Shown one piece after another: positions 5,587 through 10,496 of a stretch of DNA of 10,496 nucleotides. Each line of letters begins with the position of its first letter. Positions within the stretch are counted from its first letter, which is position 1. Source of the stretch: Lentihominibacter excrementipullorum. Its GTDB lineage: Bacteria > Bacillota > Clostridia > Peptostreptococcales > Anaerovoracaceae. The notes beneath the pieces were generated by a model. That model saw only the letters and a program-made list of their open reading frames with translations. It was not told the origin of the DNA and did not search any database. The position numbers were made by a program, and so were the translations under genes. The DNA lies in assembly GCA_018713975.1 (NCBI GenBank), contig DVOB01000117.1:1-10496 (forward strand), read 5' to 3'.

Positions 5587-6553
5587 TATGGCTCTCGCAG
5601 TTATGATATGCTGCGCATGTGCCGCTGTATGTGTGACTGTCCTCATCCTCTGGCGATCGCGTCAGCGCAGGCTGCTGGAGAGGCTTGAGAAGATGATAGG
5701 CGACGCGGCTGACGGCAGGTTCAGCGACAGCTGTTTCGACGAATCCATGTATTCGTCGTTGGAAAATCAGGTCGCGAGATATCTGACGGCGACGCAGATG
5801 TCTGTCAGCCGCAGCGAGTCGGAGAAGGAGAGCATCAGGACTCTCATCTCGGACATAGCGCATCAGACGAAGACCCCGGTGGCCAATATGAAACTCTATT
5901 CGGAGCTTATGGAGGAGACTGATATGTCGGAGGAAGCGAAGGAATACCTGATGGCCCTCCGCTCCCAGGCAGAAAAGCTCAGCTTCCTCACCAGTGCTCT
6001 CGTAAAAATGTCCCGGTTGGAAACGGGAATGATGACCCTTCATCCGGAAGCCGGGGATATCAGAGAGCTGGCAGAGAAAACGGCGGCGGCCTACATGGAA
6101 AAAGCTGCGTCCAAAGGGTTGAAGATGGAGGTCAGGGGTCCTGAAGTGAAAGCCTTTTTCGACAGCAGATGGACGGGGGAAGCCCTGGGAAATATCGTGG
6201 ACAATGCCGTGAAATATACGGAACAGGGGAGTATCACTATCCGTACAAAGAAATATGAAATGTTCGCGGCTGTGGAAGTGGCCGATACAGGGCCGGGGAT
6301 GCCGGAAGAGGAGATCCCGAAGATATTCTCCAGATTCTACAGGGGCGCCGGGCACCACGACGAAGACGGTGTGGGGATAGGTCTCTATCTGGCCCGGGAG
6401 ATAGTATCGGCCGGAGGTGGATACATCAAAGCTGTTTCACATCAGGGAAAAGGCTCCGTCTTTTCGTTATTTTTGCCCCTGCCTGCGGGAAAAGACGCGA
6501 CCCGGGATCTCCCTGCCGGAGCATCAGCGCGTCGGAGCCTGAGCAGCCAATGA
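5579..6553 (+). CDS. sensor histidine kinase with a single membrane helix
   Basis: A 324-residue membrane kinase, the partner of the adjacent response regulator. One hydrophobic helix occupies residues 4-25 and is followed by the basic RSRQRR, which implies an outside N-terminus of only a few residues. A linker (30-85) joins it to the HisKA helix with phosphoacceptor H95 in DIAHQTKTP. The ATP domain shows the N-box GNIVDNAVKY (204-213), the G1 box DTGPG (236-240), the F-box IFSRFY (249-254) and the G2 box GVGIGL (264-269), so it is complete. The tail after the last strand (about 302-324, Ala/Arg/Ser-rich) is outside the usual fold. The ATG at 5579 follows GGGAGGG by 6 bases; an in-frame ATG at 5549 lacks a site. 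With no extracellular domain, the signal probably comes from a partner such as the transporter encoded next. Confidence 0.93.
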   Translation: MGSMALAVMICCACAAVCVTVLILWRSRQRRLLERLEKMIGDAADGRFSDSCFDESMYSSLENQVARYLTATQMSVSRSESEKESIRTLISDIAHQTKTPVANMKLYSELMEETDMSEEAKEYLMALRSQAEKLSFLTSALVKMSRLETGMMTLHPEAGDIRELAEKTAAAYMEKAASKGLKMEVRGPEVKAFFDSRWTGEALGNIVDNAVKYTEQGSITIRTKKYEMFAAVEVADTGPGMPEEEIPKIFSRFYRGAGHHDEDGVGIGLYLAREIVSAGGGYIKAVSHQGKGSVFSLFLPLPAGKDATRDLPAGASARRSLSSQ

Positions 6554-6567
6554 TTACAATATTGTAA
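6554..6567 (+). promoter_or_regulatory. perfect palindrome TTACA-N4-TGTAA, probable response-regulator box
   Basis: TTACAATATTGTAA is a 14-bp perfect palindrome starting at the base after the kinase stop codon. It matches the TnACA-N4-TGTAA motif reported for BceR-type regulators, which activate the transporter genes they are encoded beside. Its centre lies about 62 bases before the predicted start of the transporter transcript, a normal place for an OmpR-family activator. The function is inferred from motif and position. Confidence 0.65.
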
Positions 6568-6587
6568 GAATGATTTTACCGGTGGAA

Positions 6588-6616
6588 ATAACATGGAAAG
6601 ATTTTTCTGAGATAAT
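6588..6616 (+). promoter_or_regulatory. possible regulated promoter of the transporter genes
   Basis: ATAACA (6588-6593) and GATAAT (6611-6616) are separated by 17 bases. Four of six -35 positions and five of six -10 positions match consensus, as expected for a promoter that needs an activator. It lies downstream of the palindrome at 6554-6567. Confidence 0.45.
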
Positions 6617-6654
6617 CTGTATGGAAGGCGGAGATGCTTTTCGTACAGATTTTT
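6614..6654 (+). terminator. hairpin with T-run between kinase and transporter genes
   Basis: AATCTGTATG (6614-6623) pairs with CGTACAGATT (6642-6651), 10 bp with one G-T pair, and is followed by a five-T run (6650-6654). It could end the two-component transcript. The left arm overlaps the predicted -10 box of the transporter promoter, so transcripts starting there would lack part of the stem and escape. The A/T-rich stem makes efficiency uncertain. Confidence 0.45.
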
Positions 6655-6687
6655 GATTTGTGTCAGATCAATGAAAGGGGAAAGAAC

Positions 6688-7356
6688 ATGACCATACTCA
6701 AGACGGAAAATCTCAAAAAAATATATGGCGATGGAGCCAATGCTGTTCGTGCTCTGGATGGGGTGAGCATGTCGGTGGAAAACGGCGAATTCGTGGCGGT
6801 GGTGGGGACTTCCGGCTCCGGAAAGTCGACGCTCCTCCACATGCTGGGCGGTCTGGACAGGCCCACATCGGGAAGTGTCACGGTGGATGGCAGAGATATA
6901 TTCTCGCTGAAGGACGAAGCCCTGACCATATTCAGGAGACAAAAAATAGGCTTTGTATTCCAGGCATATAATCTGGTTCCTGTTCTCAATGTCTACGAGA
7001 ACATCGTACTTCCTGTGGAACTGGACGGGAAGAAAGCTGATTCCGGTTTCGTGGACGGGATAATACAGACTCTGGGCCTTGCTGACAAGGTGAACAGTCT
7101 GCCAAATCAGCTGTCGGGAGGACAGCAGCAGCGGGTGGCCATTGCCAGAGCGCTGGCGGCAAAACCTGCCATACTTCTCTGTGACGAGCCGACAGGCAAT
7201 CTGGACAGCAAGACTTCGCAGGATGTGCTGGGGATTCTGAGGATATCGGGAAGGAAATATGCTCAGACCATCGTCATGATAACTCACAACGAAGAGATCG
7301 CTCAGCTGGCCGACAGGGTGATACGCATCGAAGACGGCCGCATAGTGACAGGTTAG
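6688..7356 (+). CDS. ABC transporter ATP-binding protein, MacB/LolD/BceA type
   Basis: A 222-residue ATPase with every motif intact. The P-loop GTSGSGKST is at residues 40-48, Q-loop Q92 in FVFQAYNL, signature LSGGQQQRVAIARAL from 142, Walker B ILLCDEPTGNLDS from 162 with E167, and the switch histidine H200 in MITHN. The FQAYNLVPVLNVYENIVLPV segment is typical of the MacB/LolD/BceA group, which works with FtsX-fold permeases and transmits motion across the membrane instead of moving substrate through a channel. The ATG at 6688 is chosen for its GAAAGGGGAAAG ribosome site; an in-frame ATG at 6634 lies inside the upstream hairpin region. The stop is 6 bases before the permease start. It is probably induced by the adjacent response regulator. 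Confidence 0.95.
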   Translation: MTILKTENLKKIYGDGANAVRALDGVSMSVENGEFVAVVGTSGSGKSTLLHMLGGLDRPTSGSVTVDGRDIFSLKDEALTIFRRQKIGFVFQAYNLVPVLNVYENIVLPVELDGKKADSGFVDGIIQTLGLADKVNSLPNQLSGGQQQRVAIARALAAKPAILLCDEPTGNLDSKTSQDVLGILRISGRKYAQTIVMITHNEEIAQLADRVIRIEDGRIVTG

Positions 7357-7362
7357 GAGGCG

Positions 7363-10035
7363 ATGATATTGAAGATAAGGAACAGAAGGCCTGTGCGTCG
7401 TCTCAGCATGCGCACTCTGAAAGCGTCCGGCAGGAGAAATATCATCGCGGCCTGCGCTATCGCACTGACTACGCTGCTGTTTACCAGCCTTTTCACCATA
7501 GTACTTTCCATAAATTCCAGTTATGAGACCAGTACTTTCCGGCAGATAGGCGGATATTCCCACGGCTCCTTCAAGGACGTGGACGATGAGAAGATAGAGA
7601 AGCTCTCGGAAAATCCGGATGTGAAGGAAGCGGGAGAGAGGATAACGCTGGGGACCATTACCGACGGCGGGTTTGCCAAAGTGCCGGCGGAGGTCAGCTA
7701 TATGGATAAAAATACTGCCAAGTGGAGCTATATACAGCTGGAAGAAGGACGAGAACCTCGGGCAGAGGACGAGATAATCATGGACGAGGATGCCCTGAGA
7801 TCACTGGGAGTGGAGCCGCAGCTGGGAGCGCGCATCACGCTGACCTACGATGTGAGCGACAAGACCCAGGGCCTGGGGCAGAGGACCGATACCTTTACAC
7901 TGGTGGGGTGGTGGAAATACGACGAGCTTTCGCCGGTACATTTTATCAACGTGTCGAAGAAGTACGCGGAGAGGGTCGAGGATGAAGCCATAGCTGAAGG
8001 GGCTCAGCCCTTCAGGCGCGATCTCAACGTGATGCTGGCTTCCAGTATCAACATCGACGGCGTCATGGAAAGGGTGATCGAGGACTGCGGATACCAGAGC
8101 GAGGTGCAGAGCAGGGACGATTACGTAGGCAAGGGCGTAAACTGGGGGTATACCGCGTCTCAGGCAGGAGCCGATATGGACGTCGGCAACATTGTCGCGG
8201 TGGCGGCCTTCGCGGTGCTGATAATTTTCACCGGATACCTGATAATATACAACATATTCCGCATATCGGTTACCAGCGACATCAGATATTACGGGCTGCT
8301 GAAGACTATCGGTGTCACGCCGAGACAGCTGAGACGCGTGATCAGACAGCAGGCTCTCGTTTTGTGTATTGCCGGTTGTCCTGTTGGGCTGGTTGCCGGA
8401 TGGCTGGTTGGGTATGTACTTACTCCGGTGGTGATAGCTCAATCTTCGCTGGGGGACATGTCTGCCACTGTCAGCGCGTCTCCTCTGATATTTGCGGGAG
8501 CGGCAGTCTTTTCGGTGATAACGGTGCTGCTGTCCTGCGCCAGACCCGGAAGGATAGCATCGAAGGTATCCCCGGTGGAAGCGGCCAGGTATACGGAAAA
8601 GGTGAGGGTATCGAGGAAGGAAAAGACTACCAGAGGAGCCAGGGTGCATCAGATGGCTTTTGCCAATCTGGGACGCAGCAGAGGGAAATCAGTGCTGATG
8701 GTCATGTCTATGTCGCTTGCGGTAGTACTGCTGGCAGTGCTGCTGAATTTCACCGGCGGATTCAATATGGAAAGATACCTGGACAACAATACGTGCGCTG
8801 ATTTCATCGTAGGCAATACCGATTATTTCAGGTTTGAGGCGGAAAGCGCCGATTCGGCCCTGGACGATGGTACGCTGGCGGCCATAGAGGCCAGCACTGA
8901 GGCGTCGATTTCCGGGAGGGCGTGGGCTGTAGACGGTTATCGGCCTAAGGAACGGCTGACGCGGGAACGTTTCATGGAGACTGCTCAGGGGTGGGCAAGC
9001 ATGCTGTCCGACGAGGAAGTGGAGGCCTTCATCGAAGCGAACGAAGGTGACGACGGCCTCATAAGCTGCGACACCACCATCGAGGGACTGGATGTACAGC
9101 TGATGGATAAGCTGACAGTACTGGATGGAGAACTGGATACACTGAAAGATCCCAATGGCCGGTCAGTGGCCATATCAGTAGATATTGATGATTACGGGGA
9201 CCCTGACGATCTGGCCAATTACCCGGAGGTGGGCGAAAAGATACCGGTGACTTATGTGGATGAGGGCTGGTATGTGGACAGCAGGACCGGCGGGAAGGTC
9301 AGCGGCGAAACTCCGCAGGAGTACATCCAGCTCCACATAGAGAAGAGCCATCAGGTGGAATACACGGTGTGCGCCCTGGTGACGGTGCCGTACCAGATGT
9401 CCCTGAGAAGCGGAAGTATGTACGGCGACACTATGGTGATGAACGCGGACAGGATGCGGGAAGACTGTGGCGGCAAGGCGTTTCCTGTTTTCTATATGTT
9501 CGATACTCCTGATGCCAAAGCTGAAGCTGAGGCTGAAGAATTCCTGGCCGGTCTGACAGCTGATGACAACTCCCAGGTGATGTACGAGAGCAAGGCTACC
9601 GTACGCGAGGAATTCGAAGGATTCAGGCAGATGTTCCTGCTGCTGGGCAGCGTCCTGTGCGGTATAATCGGCCTGGTGGGTGTTCTGAATTTCTTCAATG
9701 GTATTATGACGGGGATACTCAGCAGGAAGCGGGAATTCGCCATGCTCCAGTCCATAGGAATGACCGGGAAGCAGCTGAAATCGATGCTGGTATACGAAGG
9801 CCTGCTTTATGCTCTGGCGACCGTACTGATCTCGGCGGTGTTGATAGCTATAGTCGGTCCGCTGGTCGGAAGGCTGATGGAGAGCATGTTCTGGTTTTAT
9901 GAATATGATTTCAGCCTTTCTGCCGTGTGGATGACTGCGCCTTTATTCCTGCTGCTGGGAGCGCTGCTCCCTGTGGCAGTCTACAGGAGCGTTTCCAGGA
10001 AGACGATAGTTGAGAGACTGCGGGAGACGGAGTGA
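7363..10035 (+). CDS. large ABC transporter permease with two FtsX domains
   Basis: An 890-residue membrane protein built as two repeats. Each repeat is one helix, a large outside domain, then three helices. TM1 is near residues 27-50, outside domain 1 about 52-274, TM2-4 about 276-300, 330-357 and 374-393. TM5 is about 443-463, outside domain 2 about 465-753, TM6-8 about 755-778, 810-832 and 848-872. After TM2 and TM6 come the FtsX cytoplasmic turns YGLLKTIGVTPRQL and FAMLQSIGMTGKQL, which are clearly homologous. The layout differs from BceB (about 650 residues, ten helices, one outside domain). The AGGAGG site (7355-7360) is only 2 bases from the ATG at 7363, while an in-frame TTG at 7369 is 8 bases away and may be the true start. 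It forms a mechanotransmission-type ABC unit with the preceding ATPase. The ligand is unknown; lipid-linked or peptide substrates are usual. Confidence 0.93.
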   Translation: MILKIRNRRPVRRLSMRTLKASGRRNIIAACAIALTTLLFTSLFTIVLSINSSYETSTFRQIGGYSHGSFKDVDDEKIEKLSENPDVKEAGERITLGTITDGGFAKVPAEVSYMDKNTAKWSYIQLEEGREPRAEDEIIMDEDALRSLGVEPQLGARITLTYDVSDKTQGLGQRTDTFTLVGWWKYDELSPVHFINVSKKYAERVEDEAIAEGAQPFRRDLNVMLASSINIDGVMERVIEDCGYQSEVQSRDDYVGKGVNWGYTASQAGADMDVGNIVAVAAFAVLIIFTGYLIIYNIFRISVTSDIRYYGLLKTIGVTPRQLRRVIRQQALVLCIAGCPVGLVAGWLVGYVLTPVVIAQSSLGDMSATVSASPLIFAGAAVFSVITVLLSCARPGRIASKVSPVEAARYTEKVRVSRKEKTTRGARVHQMAFANLGRSRGKSVLMVMSMSLAVVLLAVLLNFTGGFNMERYLDNNTCADFIVGNTDYFRFEAESADSALDDGTLAAIEASTEASISGRAWAVDGYRPKERLTRERFMETAQGWASMLSDEEVEAFIEANEGDDGLISCDTTIEGLDVQLMDKLTVLDGELDTLKDPNGRSVAISVDIDDYGDPDDLANYPEVGEKIPVTYVDEGWYVDSRTGGKVSGETPQEYIQLHIEKSHQVEYTVCALVTVPYQMSLRSGSMYGDTMVMNADRMREDCGGKAFPVFYMFDTPDAKAEAEAEEFLAGLTADDNSQVMYESKATVREEFEGFRQMFLLLGSVLCGIIGLVGVLNFFNGIMTGILSRKREFAMLQSIGMTGKQLKSMLVYEGLLYALATVLISAVLIAIVGPLVGRLMESMFWFYEYDFSLSAVWMTAPLFLLLGALLPVAVYRSVSRKTIVERLRETE

Positions 10036-10044
10036 TGATATCAT

Positions 10045-10092
10045 TTCTATCAGGCTGTCTGTGAGGATCGACCGCACAGCAGCCTGATAGAA
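10045..10092 (+). terminator. strong hairpin ending the transporter operon
   Basis: TTCTATCAGGCTG (10045-10057) pairs perfectly over 13 bp with CAGCCTGATAGAA (10080-10092). The stem continues as CTGTG/CACAG across a one-base bulge, closing an 11-base loop. It starts 9 bases after the permease stop. Only GGTTT follows, so termination without Rho may be inefficient; protecting the mRNA 3' end is an alternative role. Confidence 0.65.
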
Positions 10093-10108
10093 GGTTTGAA
10101 TAGGCAAA

Positions 10109-10150
10109 TTGAAATTACCCTCTTGAAATTAGCGTATAATGTTTTATAAT
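10109..10150 (+). promoter_or_regulatory. promoter region of the 6S RNA gene with doubled elements
   Basis: TTGAAA (10123-10128) and a perfect TATAAT (10145-10150) are separated by 16 bases. A second pair lies just upstream: TTGAAA (10109-10114) and TATAAT (10135-10140), with a 20-base spacer. The -35 copies are part of a 9-bp direct repeat TTGAAATTA at 10109 and 10123. The downstream pair is the better promoter and predicts a start near 10157. Confidence 0.7.
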
Positions 10151-10156
10151 TAATAA

Positions 10157-10364
10157 CAGGAAGAATCGACAGCGATAAAATTATCCTGAGATGTGCGACA
10201 AGGTGTTGTAATTCAACCTACATGACGACATTGGGAGCCCGGAGTTTTCGGCAAGCCTATGTCAGGCCGTCATCGAGCGGAAGACAGAAGCAGGAACAGG
10301 GCACCCCCCTATTACAAGATAGGGCGTGAATTATATCCTTGACGGCATGTCGGGATTTTTTTTT
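10157..10364 (+). ncRNA. ssrS: 6S RNA
   Basis: 6S RNA mimics an open promoter and binds sigma-A RNA polymerase, adjusting transcription as growth slows. The two ends form the family's long closing stem: ATCCT, GATGTGC and CAAGG (10183-10203) pair with CCTTG, GCATGTC and GGGAT (10337-10356) across small internal loops. These ends strongly resemble E. coli 6S (CTGAGATG near the 5' end, GGCATCTCGG near the 3' end). Inside are a long apical arm (ATGACG near 10222 with CGTCAT near 10267, plus ACAT/ATGT) and a side hairpin CCCTAT/ATAGGG at 10307-10324. Nine T (10356-10364) follow the stem and end transcription. No reading frame occupies the region. The 5' end is estimated from the promoter; the total of about 200 bases fits the family. 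Identification is by recall of the consensus, not a covariance search. Confidence 0.8.
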
Positions 10365-10423
10365 GCGATGCTTTTGGGGATGGGGAAGTCATTTCTGTAC
10401 AGATTTTGTGGAGGGTGTTTTTA

Positions 10424-10452
10424 TTGACTTTGAATACGCATCCGCTTATAAT
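10424..10452 (+). promoter_or_regulatory. strong promoter firing off the right edge
   Basis: TTGACT (10424-10429) and a perfect TATAAT (10447-10452) are separated by exactly 17 bases, predicting a start near 10459. The transcript leaves the window after about 38 bases, so its gene is not visible. Confidence 0.8.
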
Positions 10453-10468
10453 ATACTTAACAAGACAG

Positions 10469-10496
10469 CCGGAAGGTGCCTGTACCACCTGCCCGG
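10469..10496 (+). other. hairpin at the start of an unidentified transcript (cut by the window edge)
   Basis: About 10 bases after the predicted start, AGGTG (10474-10478) pairs with CACCT (10486-10490), and CCGG (10469-10472) pairs with CCGG (10493-10496) outside it. This may be the first arm of a structured RNA or a leader riboregulator. Too little is visible to name it. Confidence 0.35.

Noticed and set aside
5420..7563. Long minus-strand frames (312 and 373 codons) opposite the kinase and ATPase.
   Set aside because: They mirror strongly supported genes, have no ribosome sites and show Arg/His-rich compositions typical of antisense shadows.
10165..10364. Reading the 6S region as RNase P RNA, tmRNA, SRP RNA or a CRISPR array.
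   Set aside because: Length near 200, the closing stem and the terminal sequences fit 6S. The hallmark motifs of the other RNAs are absent, and there are no regularly spaced repeats.

Overview
The window looks like a chromosomal segment of a low-to-mid-GC anaerobic Firmicute (class Clostridia). The basis is the gene types (a YtrA-type GntR/ABC module, and an OmpR/HisKA two-component system beside a MacB-type transporter), strong AGGAGG ribosome sites, sigma-A style promoters and a Clostridia-like 6S RNA. Family-level placement (for example Family XIII/Anaerovoracaceae) would be a guess from codon usage and protein style. The coding strand of almost all host genes is the plus strand. The one exception, the transposase, sits in a visibly more AT-rich block.

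Layout, left to right. (1) Positions 48-904: a monocistronic yebC/TACO1-family gene with its own promoter and intrinsic terminator. (2) Positions 913-2609: an intact 1,659-bp IS4-family insertion sequence (932-2590). It has 16-bp perfect terminal inverted repeats and one transposase gene on the minus strand. It is flanked by an 11-bp direct repeat that lies at the centre of a longer palindrome, so the element appears to have jumped into the loop of a hairpin. (3) Positions 2660-4823: a three-gene operon (YtrA-type GntR repressor, ABC ATPase, six-helix ABC permease) with a consensus promoter, a palindromic operator over the start site, overlapping genes and a strong terminator. (4) Positions 4873-6553: response regulator and sensor kinase genes overlapping by 8 bases. 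(5) Positions 6554-10092: a MacB/BceA-type ATPase and a large double-FtsX permease. They are preceded by a perfect TTACA-N4-TGTAA box, which matches the published binding motif of BceR-type regulators. (6) Positions 10109-10364: a 6S RNA gene, recognised by its closing stem, E. coli-like terminal sequences and a 9-T terminator. (7) Positions 10424-10496: another consensus promoter firing rightward off the window into an unidentified, hairpin-rich transcript.

How the parts work together. The GntR module is probably an autoregulated export or envelope-stress cassette: ligand relieves the repressor, and ATPase and permease are made. The second module is a cell-envelope stress or antimicrobial-peptide style detection/resistance unit. 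The kinase has one membrane helix and no outside sensor domain, so the transporter, with its two large extracellular domains, is a plausible sensor. The phosphorylated regulator would then switch on the transporter through the box at 6554-6567. The insertion sequence sits between a terminator and a promoter and leaves both intact.
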